A stretch of DNA of 64,000 bases from an uncultured Megasphaera sp. (lineage in GTDB: Bacteria > Bacillota > Negativicutes > Veillonellales > Megasphaeraceae), in NCBI GenBank assembly GCA_934193515.1, contig CAKPVJ010000006.1, positions 18,126 through 82,125 of the forward strand. The letters are read 5' to 3'. This document shows positions 43,915-52,329 of this stretch, in pieces. The position numbers were made by a program, and so were the translations under genes. Each line of letters begins with the position of its first letter. Positions within the stretch are counted from its first letter, which is position 1. A model generated the notes under the pieces. That model saw nothing but the letters and a program-made list of their open reading frames with translations. It did not search any database and was not told the origin of the DNA.

Positions 43915-44610
43915 TTACAAACTGCATGATGCATGCTGTGGGTGTTCCTGCGTTGCCCAGTGAAGCAGCGTGCGGCAGGCATAAAGCATTTTTTCTATCA
44001 GCAAGTTGTCATCCAGACTGTCGCCGGCAGATAATTTCTGCAGCAGTAATTGATGAAAATAGGAGATAATCACGTCGTTGAGTAAGTTCAGCGCGTTTTT
44101 ATCTGTCTGACTGCCTAACAGCTGGGTAAGGAGCAGATAATTTGTACTGTATAAGTTGCCGCAATACTGTAAATCATCCAGGGTGATGCCTAGGTGCGTC
44201 AGTTCGTCGGCAAATAATTCATAGTAATCTTGTAAAAGTGTATCTAACCGATGACTATGCCGACCAAAAAACACATGGTTAATGCATTCGGGATGCTGAA
44301 ATGAACTTTGACAAAAAAGACGCCATTCCTGCATGTACAGTTCAAACGGTTCTGTCGTCTCCGTACTTTTTTTTCGCTCTACATACTGCTGTGTCATTTC
44401 TTTTAATAAATCGATGCTGGCAAAAAGAAGCAGTTCATCCAAATCGCTGAAATGCCGGTATAAAATGGCTGTGTTGACATTGGCTAGCTTAGATACTTTG
44501 CGCAATGTAACATTTGCAAGGCCCTCTGTGAAGATAATCTGCTGTGCTGCATGGATGAGCGAAGTAGCAATCGAATGTTTTTCTTCAATGGTAAGTGGGG
44601 GACGAGGCAT
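43915..44610 (-). CDS. TetR/AcrR family regulator
   Basis: A 231-residue regulator with an N-terminal TetR helix-turn-helix (TEGLANVTLRKVSKLANVNTAILYRHFS at about 29-56) and a variable helical ligand domain. No efflux or other obvious target is divergent from it. It lies between selA and tRNA-Sec, downstream of tRNA-Sec on the same strand but separated by a terminator. AAAGGAG precedes the ATG. Confidence 0.82.
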   Translation of the reverse strand: MPRPPLTIEEKHSIATSLIHAAQQIIFTEGLANVTLRKVSKLANVNTAILYRHFSDLDELLLFASIDLLKEMTQQYVERKKSTETTEPFELYMQEWRLFCQSSFQHPECINHVFFGRHSHRLDTLLQDYYELFADELTHLGITLDDLQYCGNLYSTNYLLLTQLLGSQTDKNALNLLNDVIISYFHQLLLQKLSAGDSLDDNLLIEKMLYACRTLLHWATQEHPQHASCSL

Positions 44611-44651
44611 TATTATCGCGCTCCTTTACTAAAAGTATTATCATATAACCC

Positions 44652-44681
44652 AAAAGAAGCTGTCGCATCGTGCGACAGCTT
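44652..44681 (-). terminator. terminator of tRNA-Sec
   Basis: AAGCTGTCGCA (44657-44667) pairs with TGCGACAGCTT (44671-44681). On the minus strand it is followed by CTTTTG. Confidence 0.8.
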
Positions 44682-44690
44682 ACGCCTGCA

Positions 44691-44787
44691 TGGCGGGAAA
44701 GTGTAGGAATCGAACCTACCTAAGAAGCTGCTCACTCCTCACGCTGGTTTTGAAGACCAGAGGGCACACCAGAACCCTTACTCCCCC
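44691..44787 (-). tRNA. selC: tRNA-Sec (anticodon TCA)
   Basis: A 97-base tRNA on the minus strand. It has an 8-bp acceptor stem (GGGGGAGT with ACTTTCCC), anticodon loop CTTCAAA giving TCA, and a long variable arm. The T-arm is standard (GGTTCGATTCC), and the GCCA end is encoded. The 8-bp acceptor and long arm are hallmarks of selenocysteine tRNA. It decodes UGA in selD and other selenoprotein mRNAs. Confidence 0.96.
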
Positions 44788-44796
44788 ATTAGTATT

Positions 44797-44825
44797 AGTA
44801 TATCATTGCGTGACATAACAATCAA
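44797..44825 (-). promoter_or_regulatory. promoter of tRNA-Sec
   Basis: On the minus strand TTGATT (44825-44820) and TATACT (44802-44797) are 17 bases apart. The tRNA 5' end is 10 bases downstream. Confidence 0.75.
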
Positions 44826-44840
44826 GCTTGAATATACTTT

Positions 44841-45863
44841 TTATTTATTTGGCAACGGTGATGACTGACCGATAATTTTACTTCCCTCAATGTAGACGAC
44901 CGTAGGATTTTCTTGTTTCTTTTCAATCAGATTGACGAGCAAATGCAGACATTCTTCCCCGATTTTCCCCATAGGAATATCGATGCGGGAAAGAGACGGA
45001 ATGGCATAATCGTTAAACTCAGCCATGTTGATGCCGATGGTAAAGACTTCGACATCATCAGGAATAGAGACGCCTAATTCATGGCAGGCATAGAGCATGC
45101 CGTGTGCCAGCACGTCAGATTCACAAAACATAGCGCGCGGCATATGATCGGACGCATAGAGTTTTTTTGTTACATCAATCGCGCTGGAAGAAGAGGTAGT
45201 ACATAATATAATATTTTCTTTTGCTACAGGATGTCCTGCCTTGGCGAAAGTATCCAAAAAGCCGTTCATCCACATGCGCATAATGGGAAACGTTGTATCA
45301 TGCGTCAAAACGCCGGCATCATAGATGCCTTTATCGAGAAAATGCTGTGCCACGTTGCAGCCAATCGTATAGTTGTCCATCGTTACGCTGCTGTATTTAG
45401 GTGATTCACGGTTAAACAAGACAACCGGATAGGAAATATTGCAGGAATTTAGGTAATCCATGTCAGAATCGGACATATTCGCGATAATAATGCCGTTGAA
45501 AAATTCATTCTGCGTTGTTTCCATTTGTTTTTTCAGATTATCGACTTCATAGGGAACGACGGTCAGATGGACTACTTTATTTTGATGCATAATTTCTTTT
45601 TGAATCCCTAAAGTAATACGGGCCAAATAGTTAATACGGAAATCGGTTGCCCAGTAAAATGCAATCGCATAGCTGTCTTTTTGGGCAGAACGCAGTTTTT
45701 TGGCAGACTGGTTAGGCACATAATTTAACTGTTGGGCAATATGATGTATTCTTTTCTGCGTTTCAACCGATATTTTTCGTTCAGGGCCTTTGCCGTTTAA
45801 GACAATGGAAACCGTAGCGATGGAAACACCGGCTTCGCGGGCAATATCTTTAATCGTAGACAT
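44841..45863 (-). CDS. LacI family transcriptional regulator
   Basis: A 340-residue regulator with an N-terminal LacI helix-turn-helix (TIKDIAREAGVSIATVSIVL at 3-22) and a hinge helix. The C-terminal part is a periplasmic-binding-protein-like sensor domain (about 60-335). No sugar genes adjoin it, so effector and targets are unknown. Its usual operator type, a palindrome with central CpG, is found at 59-76 upstream of the adhesin. That link is speculative. GAGGAGG precedes the ATG. Confidence 0.88.
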   Translation of the reverse strand: MSTIKDIAREAGVSIATVSIVLNGKGPERKISVETQKRIHHIAQQLNYVPNQSAKKLRSAQKDSYAIAFYWATDFRINYLARITLGIQKEIMHQNKVVHLTVVPYEVDNLKKQMETTQNEFFNGIIIANMSDSDMDYLNSCNISYPVVLFNRESPKYSSVTMDNYTIGCNVAQHFLDKGIYDAGVLTHDTTFPIMRMWMNGFLDTFAKAGHPVAKENIILCTTSSSSAIDVTKKLYASDHMPRAMFCESDVLAHGMLYACHELGVSIPDDVEVFTIGINMAEFNDYAIPSLSRIDIPMGKIGEECLHLLVNLIEKKQENPTVVYIEGSKIIGQSSPLPNK

Positions 45864-45943
45864 CGAAATACCTCCTCAATTTTATTATATTTTGACATAA
45901 ATACATTGAATTTTCAAGATGCACCTGGGAACGACAGGTTGTT

Positions 45944-45972
45944 TTGTCTATCGCCGGACATAGGTCTATGAT
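45944..45972 (+). promoter_or_regulatory. candidate promoter of cobT
   Basis: TTGTCT (45944-45949) and TATGAT (45967-45972) are 17 bases apart, about 35 bases before the cobT start. No cobalamin riboswitch fits in the space. Confidence 0.5.
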
Positions 45973-46006
45973 ACAATAATAGCGATACGAAAAAGGAGTG
46001 GGTCCT

Positions 46007-47038
46007 GTGAATTTTGCGGAACAACTAGATGAAAAACTGCGCAATTTGGCAAAGCCGCCGGGAAGTTTGGGCTTGTGGGAATCCCAGGTACGAAAAACAT
46101 TTTTGGCGTGGGGGACAATGGAAAAAGAACTGCGGCCGCGTCATATTATTTTTGCTGCTGATAACGGTGTCGTAAAAGCCGGCGTGGTGGCACAGCTGGC
46201 AGATATTACGTATATGCAGAGTCGGCATATGGTGGCGGGTACATCGGCAGTTACTTGCTTTTGCCGCTGTAATCAGATTCCCTATGAAGTCGTGGATGTA
46301 GGCATTGACAGCAGCGACGCTGTAGGGATTGACCGGAAAATTGCCAGAGGTACAGCTGATTTTTCTAAAGAGCCGGCCATGACGCCGCAGCAGTATCAAA
46401 AAGCACTGGCAGTAGGTAGGGAACGCGTAGCGCAGGCTAAAGCAGACGGCTGCAATTTCCTTTCGTTTGGAGAAATGGGCATTGGCAATACGACGACAGC
46501 TGCTGCCGTACTGACGGCGCTTGCTTCGCCGTATGCTTCTTTTTTGGTCGGCTATGGCTCGGCCAAGGGAAACTATAAATTACGGCTTCATAAAGAAAAT
46601 GTTATCCGCAGCGCACTGACAGCGTATAACGGAAAACTGCATACGCCGCACGAAATGCTGCAGTATGTAGGCGGTTTTGATTTAGCTGCCTTGTGCGGTG
46701 CCATGCTGGCTTGTGCAGATAACCATCTGCCCTTTTATATAGATGGGTTTATTACAGCCGTGGCACTGGCCTGTGCTGTCCGTCTTGACCCGGCTGTACA
46801 GGCATATGCCCTGCCGTCCCATCTTTCGCGGGAGCCAGGCATGAGCGCGGCTCTGCAGCTGTGCGGCATCGATGTATATGATGTGCCCATCCAGGCTGAT
46901 ATGTCTCTGGGAGAAGGAACGGGCGCGGTATTGGCCGTGACGTTGATGAAGTCCATGATATACGCCGTATGGCATATGGCGACGCTGGACGGGATTAATG
47001 CAGAAGCGGAAGAACGGCATAAGCAAAGGAGAAAATAG
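46007..47038 (+). CDS. cobT: nicotinate-nucleotide:dimethylbenzimidazole phosphoribosyltransferase
   Basis: A 343-residue CobT that activates the lower-ligand base of cobamides. The N-terminus KPPGSLG, the GEMGIGNTTTAAAV block and the catalytic LGEGTG with Glu303 are all intact, unlike the paralogue at 18953. The start is GTG at 46007, eight bases after AAGGAG. The GTG at 45998 lies inside that site. One base separates its stop from the next ATG. No other cobamide genes are nearby. Confidence 0.92.
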   Translation: MNFAEQLDEKLRNLAKPPGSLGLWESQVRKTFLAWGTMEKELRPRHIIFAADNGVVKAGVVAQLADITYMQSRHMVAGTSAVTCFCRCNQIPYEVVDVGIDSSDAVGIDRKIARGTADFSKEPAMTPQQYQKALAVGRERVAQAKADGCNFLSFGEMGIGNTTTAAAVLTALASPYASFLVGYGSAKGNYKLRLHKENVIRSALTAYNGKLHTPHEMLQYVGGFDLAALCGAMLACADNHLPFYIDGFITAVALACAVRLDPAVQAYALPSHLSREPGMSAALQLCGIDVYDVPIQADMSLGEGTGAVLAVTLMKSMIYAVWHMATLDGINAEAEERHKQRRK

Positions 47039-47039
47039 T

Positions 47040-47237
47040 ATGAATGAAGAAATTCGCAAACAAGCAAACCAGATATTTAAACGACTGGGACTCAGCGAAG
47101 AAGAAGCCATAGAACTCTTTTTCAAACGCACGATTGCTGTTGGCCGCATGCCTTTTGCTGCGTCAGCAGAAACAGAAAAGACAAAAATAAAGAAGAAACG
47201 CATGAATGAACGATTTGCCGAATGGGATGCCTTCTAG
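47040..47237 (+). CDS. RelB/DinJ-like antitoxin, no toxin partner
   Basis: A 65-residue protein with the ribbon-helix-helix-like start IRKQANQIFKRLGLSEEEAIELFFKR and a basic tail, typical of RelB/DinJ antitoxins. No toxin gene follows, because a strong terminator comes 46 bases after the stop. It starts one base after cobT, with GGAG upstream, and must be co-expressed with it. It could be a relic antitoxin, an antitoxin for a distant toxin, or a small regulator. Confidence 0.7.
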   Translation: MNEEIRKQANQIFKRLGLSEEEAIELFFKRTIAVGRMPFAASAETEKTKIKKKRMNERFAEWDAF

Positions 47238-47283
47238 CAAGAGTAGATGGCCGCCGCAGTCTTTTGGGCAAAACGGTATTCAT

Positions 47284-47330
47284 ATGACAAAAAAGACTTT
47301 CCACGCTGCGTCGAAAGTCTTTTTTGTCAT
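47284..47330. terminator. bidirectional terminator
   Basis: An 18-bp perfect stem, ATGACAAAAAAGACTTTC (47284-47301) with its complement at 47313-47330, carries an A6/T6 tract in the arms. It serves the cobT transcript and the convergent gene. Confidence 0.9.
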
Positions 47331-47360
47331 AGAGTGTGATGGTATTGTTTCTGCTCACTG

Positions 47361-48137
47361 TCAGCAGCATTGATATGTTTTTTTTATCTGTGCAATCGTA
47401 TCCATACTGATATCCAGCGGCTGCTGCATATCGGCTTCAATTTCGCTTGTGTCTACAACCCAGCGGTTAAATGCCAAATCCTGTACATGCCGTTTCATCT
47501 GCATGGCAATGGCTTTGGCTGCCTGGCTGTACGGCAGGCTTTGCACGACATAGCGGAAGTTCGTTCTAGGGACGGCTTTCATCGGCTGTTTCCATACTTC
47601 TTCGATTTCCAGCGTGTAGTCGCATTCGTGATATCCATTGGATACGGCTTCACGACCAATGTCTTCTGTGTTTTTTTGGCCCATGTCGAGAAGCAGATAG
47701 TCATAGAGGAGCGTGTGTTCCCATTTGGCTTTCATAATGTCGCGTTCCGGCAGAATATCGCAGGGATCTTCTGTATACAAACGCAGCAAATCGAGAAGAA
47801 ATGCCAGTCGGTGCCGCTTGAAGGTAAAGTCGGTGGCTTTTAGGAACAATGTACGCATGAGGATATATTGTTCCGTTTCTTTTTTGAAATCGGCGTCAAA
47901 ATAACTCAAAGGTGTTTCTGACTGTATGTATTGAAACAGCTTTTTTTCCAACGCAACCAGCCGGTGCAGGGCTTCGGTGCGTACGGCAGCAGGAGCCAGC
48001 GGATCCAAGCGCTGACGGTTCAGCCGGTCTAAATAGTTTAATCCGGCTGTTTCTACGGCAAGTGTACTAAACGGTCCATTATCTTTTTGATGGGAAAATA
48101 ATTCAGTTTTATCCGCTTGGGATAATTGGTGTGTCAT
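47361..48137 (-). CDS. unrecognised 258-residue soluble protein
   Basis: I do not recognise this protein. It is acidic to neutral and mostly helical by composition, with no signal peptide, no membrane helix and no clear nucleotide-binding motif. It contains an NRQRLDPLAPAAVRTEALHR stretch, and it ends KKTYQCC. The ATG at 48137 has GAGGAG eleven bases upstream, slightly far. It could share a transcript with the LysR-type gene that lies 34 bases upstream on the same strand. Confidence 0.6.
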   Translation of the reverse strand: MTHQLSQADKTELFSHQKDNGPFSTLAVETAGLNYLDRLNRQRLDPLAPAAVRTEALHRLVALEKKLFQYIQSETPLSYFDADFKKETEQYILMRTLFLKATDFTFKRHRLAFLLDLLRLYTEDPCDILPERDIMKAKWEHTLLYDYLLLDMGQKNTEDIGREAVSNGYHECDYTLEIEEVWKQPMKAVPRTNFRYVVQSLPYSQAAKAIAMQMKRHVQDLAFNRWVVDTSEIEADMQQPLDISMDTIAQIKKTYQCC

Positions 48138-48171
48138 GACGAATCATGCTCCTCTATATGGTTTTATAAAC

Positions 48172-49080
48172 TTATACACGCGATGATGTTTGTGTATCTT
48201 TGAAGTAATTTTTAAACGATTGTACCCATGTGCGGGCTGGATGAGATAAAAAGCCCTTGCTTTTCCAAATCATAGCCAATGTCCAATGAATAGTAGGTTC
48301 TACTAACGGAATATGGACGGCTTTTTCTGCAGGAATGCGGGCACAAATACTCTTTGGCAGCAGCGCAATGCCTAAATGCGAATGCACCATGGCCACCATG
48401 AGGTCCCAGTTGCTGCTTTCGCAGACTGTTTTGGGATGGGCCATGATTTCCTGGTAGAATGCGCGAATATATGTATGCAGGGTAAATGATTTTGCATAAT
48501 ATACCAGAGGTTCATCTTTGATTTCTTCCAACGTCAGCGCCGTACGCTGTGCCAGGGGATGTTCAGGCCATAAGACGACTTCCAGTGGTTCTTGTTTAAA
48601 GATGAAGAAATCATAAGGCATTTCCGTCGTAATCGGCAAAGCGACGAACCCGGCTTGAATAAGGCCTTCATCGATGGCAGACACGATGTCCTGCGAACCG
48701 ACTTCGACTAATTCGAGCTGAATATTGGGATATGCTTTGATAAAATGACTGATAAACGGTGAAATAAAGGAAGAGGCAATCATCGGCGGCACGCCAATGG
48801 TCAATTTTCCGGCATTTAACAGTTGGGGCGATTCAATTTCTTCATTGATGCGGGTAAAGTTTTTCATGAGTTCTTCAATCTTGGGCAGCAAATAAGCCCC
48901 CATTTCGGTCAGCTCAATGTTTTTTCCCTTGCGATCGAAAAGCCGCACGTTCCAGTGGTCTTCTAAAGCTTTAATGCCTTTACTGATAGAAGGCTGGCTG
49001 ATATGCAGGGCTTTGGAAGCTTTTGTAAAACTTTTTTTATGGGCTACTTCGATAAAATATGTTAATTGGAATAAATCCAT
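48172..49080 (-). CDS. LysR family transcriptional regulator
   Basis: A 302-residue LysR-type regulator with the N-terminal winged helix (KSFTKASKALHISQPSISKGIKALE at about 16-40) and a two-lobed effector domain (LTIGVPPMIASSFISPFI onward). It resembles CynR/GltC-type members. The ATG at 49080 has GAGGTG ten bases upstream, and the longer frame to 49089 starts in that site. It is divergent from dinB. The unknown gene at 47361 may be its operon partner. Confidence 0.85.
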   Translation of the reverse strand: MDLFQLTYFIEVAHKKSFTKASKALHISQPSISKGIKALEDHWNVRLFDRKGKNIELTEMGAYLLPKIEELMKNFTRINEEIESPQLLNAGKLTIGVPPMIASSFISPFISHFIKAYPNIQLELVEVGSQDIVSAIDEGLIQAGFVALPITTEMPYDFFIFKQEPLEVVLWPEHPLAQRTALTLEEIKDEPLVYYAKSFTLHTYIRAFYQEIMAHPKTVCESSNWDLMVAMVHSHLGIALLPKSICARIPAEKAVHIPLVEPTIHWTLAMIWKSKGFLSHPARTWVQSFKNYFKDTQTSSRV

Positions 49081-49241
49081 AGTGCTCAATCACCTCACAT
49101 TAATATCATTAATAGTACCATATTTCGATACAGAATAGAATATCCTTTGTATAGATTGTGCTATTTTTTGTATATATCATCTATATTTACAAGGGCAAAA
49201 CGTTGTATAATAAAAGACATAAAGGAAGAGAGGAGAATGAC

Positions 49242-50414
49242 ATGGCTGTACGTTGGATTATGCATGTCGACATGGATGCATTTTATGCGTCGATTGAACA
49301 GCGGGATAATCCGGCTTTGAGGGGGATGCCTGTCGTGGTGGGCGGCCTGATGAACCGCGGCGTAGTAGCGACGGCATCCTATGAGGCCAGACAATTTGGC
49401 ATCCATTCGGCAATGAGTATGAAACAAGCCCGCAGGCTTTGTCCCAACGGCGTATTCCTGCCTGTGCGGATGTCGCATTACCGGCGTATTTCACATCAAA
49501 TACGACTTATCCTTTCCCACTATTCACCGTTGATAGAACCCTTGGCGTTGGATGAGGCTTTTTTGGATGTATCGGGAATGGAGCTGAAATACCCGGAAAT
49601 TACGGATATTGCCAAAGCGGTCAAGGAGGATATTCGCCGGACTACAGGGCTCGTGGCATCTGCAGGCATCGGCCCCAATAAGTTTTTGGCTAAATTGGCA
49701 TCTGACTTGCAGAAGCCGGACGGATTGGTATGGATTCCGTACGGGAAAGAGCAGGAGATATTAGCGCCGCTGCCCGTAAGCCGGCTTTGGGGTGTCGGCA
49801 AGGTAACGGAAGACGCATTGAAACAAGCGGGCTTCCGGACGATTGGCGATATTTCCCAGGCAGGTCCGGAAGCACTGCGTCCCATTGTAGGTAATCAGGC
49901 TGTACGGATTTATGAACTGTCTTTAGGCAAAGATAAACGGCCTTTGGAAGTGAGTCGGCGGCCGCAGTCTGTAGGCAATGAGCATACCTACCTGCATGAT
50001 TTGCTGACAGAAGCGGAAGTGGATGAGCAGTTTCGGCTGCTGGCCAACGAAGTAGCTTGGCGGCTGCGGCAGAACCATATTATGGGGCGGACGATTACGC
50101 TGAAAATACGGTTTGCATCGTTTCAAACGATTACCCGGTCCCTGACGCTGGATATGGGAACCTGTTCAGAAGAACAGCTATATTTCGCGGCAAAACGATT
50201 GTACAACAAGCGGGGGCAGGACAATCCAATCCGTTTGTTGGGTCTGACAGTCAGTCAGCTGCAGCCGTGGCAAGTGCAGGGCGATTTGTTTTCGGAAGAT
50301 GCAGAAATGCAGGAAAAGGTTGCAGAAGCTATTGACAAGCTGCAGCAGCGGTTTGGACGCAAGGCCATTATGAAAGGTTTTTTGTGGGAAATGTCCCATG
50401 AAAAAGACAAATAA
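49242..50414 (+). CDS. dinB: DNA polymerase IV
   Basis: Y-family translesion polymerase of 390 residues. Catalytic motifs are MHVDMDAFYASIE at 7-19 and LALDEAFLDVSG. The finger/thumb helix-hairpin-helix (SRLWGVGKVTEDALKQAG) and the little-finger domain follow. No C-terminal clamp-binding peptide is obvious beyond QGDLFSED. The ATG at 49242 follows AGGAGA. A TATAAT at 49206-49211 lies behind AAAACGTTG. No recognisable LexA box is visible. Confidence 0.92.
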   Translation: MAVRWIMHVDMDAFYASIEQRDNPALRGMPVVVGGLMNRGVVATASYEARQFGIHSAMSMKQARRLCPNGVFLPVRMSHYRRISHQIRLILSHYSPLIEPLALDEAFLDVSGMELKYPEITDIAKAVKEDIRRTTGLVASAGIGPNKFLAKLASDLQKPDGLVWIPYGKEQEILAPLPVSRLWGVGKVTEDALKQAGFRTIGDISQAGPEALRPIVGNQAVRIYELSLGKDKRPLEVSRRPQSVGNEHTYLHDLLTEAEVDEQFRLLANEVAWRLRQNHIMGRTITLKIRFASFQTITRSLTLDMGTCSEEQLYFAAKRLYNKRGQDNPIRLLGLTVSQLQPWQVQGDLFSEDAEMQEKVAEAIDKLQQRFGRKAIMKGFLWEMSHEKDK

Positions 50415-50444
50415 AGAAATGTATGAATGGGAGGGTGTATTAGT

Positions 50445-50735
50445 ATGGCGATTTTTAAAGTAGCAGCTCATACGGGTGATAATAATAACGGATACATTGC
50501 ATATAACACGGAATCAAAAGAACTGCAGGTTTGTTTGAACGATGAGGACGTGAATGCTAAAGTCTACGAATATTTGACGACAGAACGAGGCATGCATCGG
50601 TTTACGGACTTATCGTATTATGAAACGGTAAGTGCGGTGCCGACCAGCAGCTTGGAAATGCTGAAGCTGGCATTGTGCTATATTTGGCGTCTCTTAGGCG
50701 TACACGTCGATTGGAGCCGTCCTGTTGATGCGTGA
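50445..50735 (+). CDS. unrecognised 96-residue protein
   Basis: I do not recognise this protein. It begins MAIFKVAAHTGDNNNGYIAY and has a C-terminal hydrophobic helix (LEMLKLALCYIWRLLGV). No metal or nucleotide motif is seen. The ATG at 50445 has GGGAGGG upstream. It is co-oriented with dinB (30-base gap) and ends at a terminator, so it is probably co-transcribed. It directly borders the DnaA-box region. Confidence 0.65.
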   Translation: MAIFKVAAHTGDNNNGYIAYNTESKELQVCLNDEDVNAKVYEYLTTERGMHRFTDLSYYETVSAVPTSSLEMLKLALCYIWRLLGVHVDWSRPVDA

Positions 50736-50753
50736 AACATAAGACAGTGCGAC

Positions 50754-51118
50754 ATATCCACAGGTTATCCACATTCTCCCCATTGTACGGTGGCTAGAAT
50801 GTGGATGTTTTTTACAAAAGGCGTAAATACGCCATGGAATGCTGTGCATATTTTTTAAAACTTTTTTGTAAAAATGTGGATAACTGCTGCTGACAGAGAT
50901 AAAACAATCGTTTGTATGCTGCTGTAAACGGCATAATTAAGCGAATAGTATAACATATAAACGATATAGAACGAATGTGTATAAATTAAATAAAAAAGTG
51001 GATAACTGGAAATAAAAAGTTACACACAGGCTGTGGATACATGGAAGTAAAGGTATACACATAAGAAATAAGCCGAGAAATCCTATTTTTTTCAAAGAGT
51101 TAGATAAAGTTATCCACA
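50754..51118. other. DnaA-box cluster in an AT-rich gene-free region
   Basis: Perfect TTATCCACA boxes lie at 50765-50773 (+), 50875-50883 (-) and 51110-51118 (+). One-mismatch boxes lie at 50754-50762 (+, ATATCCACA), 50997-51005 (-, TTATCCACT) and 51032-51040 (-, GTATCCACA). AT-rich stretches at about 50848-50875 and 50930-50998 lie between them. No gene is seen from 50736 to 51174. The box at 50765 also forms one arm of a terminator, so its count as a DnaA site is less sure. This is the composition of an origin or a DnaA-titrating/activating site. dnaA is not in the window. Confidence 0.65.
50767..50813 (+). terminator. terminator of the dinB transcript
   Basis: ATCCACATTCT (50767-50777) pairs perfectly with AGAATGTGGAT (50796-50806), followed by GTTTTTT. 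Confidence 0.8.
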
Positions 51119-51174
51119 AGCCTGATTTTTTTATGTATGACATATACACAGCAATATAGATAGGAGGAAACGAC

Positions 51175-52329
51175 ATGAAAGCAATTATTGATGGGTTATT
51201 GGTCCTGCCGCATGAAATCGTAACAGGAAAAGTATTGATGTATGAAAAGGATATTTGGAAAATTGTTCCCCGTAAGGAATTTCGAGCAGGCATGTGCACT
51301 GATTTAGTAGATGCCAACGGCGGTTTTGTCGTACCAGGATTTATTAATGAACATATTCACGGCTGTGCCGGCGCCGATACGATGGATGAATCAGAAGACG
51401 CACTGAAAAAAATGCAGGACGTACTGCCGAAAACGGGCGTCACGTCATTCCTGCCGACGACGATGACGATGCAGCGTGACAAGATTGAACGGGCACTGCA
51501 GCGTATACGCCGGGCTAAGGACAATCCGGGCGCGCAAATTTTAGGGGCGCATATGGAAGGACCATTTATTAGCCCGCTGTATAAAGGGTCGCAGGCAGAA
51601 GAATATATTGCAGCCCCGGATTTTTCTTGGATAGAACCATATGCCGATGTCGTCAAGAGTATTACTTTGGCGCCGGAAACATTAAAAAACAAGACCTTTT
51701 TAAAAGAATGCGCAGTGCATCATATTGTTCCTTCCTTTGGTCACAGCGGCGCATCGTACGAAGAAGCTATGGATGCCATGGAAAAATGCGAAGTTTGTCA
51801 TGTAACGCATTTGTACAATGCCATGACGCCGCTGCATCATCGCAAGCCGGGACTGGTCGGGGCAGCTTTGCTGGCCAAACAAGCGCACTGTGAATTGATT
51901 TGCGATAACCTTCATGTACATCCGGCAGCGCAGAAAATGGCATATCAGCTGAAAGGACGGGATGGCATCATTTTGATCACAGATTCACTGCGTGCCTGCC
52001 TTATGCCTGACGGAGAATCGGAATTGGGCGGCCAGAAGGTATTTGTCAAAGACGGTCAGGCACGACTGGCAGACGGCACGCTGGCAGGCAGCACGGCAGC
52101 GATGAATCAAGTAGTGCTGAACTTTTTGTTGAATACGGGAGCTTCGCTGCCCGATGTAGTTGCCATGGCCACTATCAATCCGGCCAAGGATTTGGGCGTA
52201 TACGACCGAATTGGCTCGCTGGAAGAAGGCAAGCAGGCTGACATCGTTGTCTTGGACAGCAATGATTTTCATGTAAAACAAACAATAATTGCCGGAGAGT
52301 TAGTATATGATGAAATCACCAATCATTAA
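51175..52329 (+). CDS. nagA: N-acetylglucosamine-6-phosphate deacetylase
   Basis: A 384-residue amidohydrolase that deacetylates GlcNAc-6-phosphate, feeding amino sugars from chitin or recycled murein to glycolysis. Metal and active-site motifs are NEHIHGCAGAD, GAHMEGPFISP, HLYNAMTPLHHRKPG and LITDSL with the catalytic Asp. AGGAGG precedes the ATG. It overlaps the following nagZ by 23 bp, so both are expressed together. nagB is not adjacent. Confidence 0.92.
   Translation: MKAIIDGLLVLPHEIVTGKVLMYEKDIWKIVPRKEFRAGMCTDLVDANGGFVVPGFINEHIHGCAGADTMDESEDALKKMQDVLPKTGVTSFLPTTMTMQRDKIERALQRIRRAKDNPGAQILGAHMEGPFISPLYKGSQAEEYIAAPDFSWIEPYADVVKSITLAPETLKNKTFLKECAVHHIVPSFGHSGASYEEAMDAMEKCEVCHVTHLYNAMTPLHHRKPGLVGAALLAKQAHCELICDNLHVHPAAQKMAYQLKGRDGIILITDSLRACLMPDGESELGGQKVFVKDGQARLADGTLAGSTAAMNQVVLNFLLNTGASLPDVVAMATINPAKDLGVYDRIGSLEEGKQADIVVLDSNDFHVKQTIIAGELVYDEITNH

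Noticed and set aside
46025..46399. Antisense frame over cobT as a separate gene
   Set aside because: No ribosome site or recognisable product is present, and cobT itself is intact with catalytic motifs.
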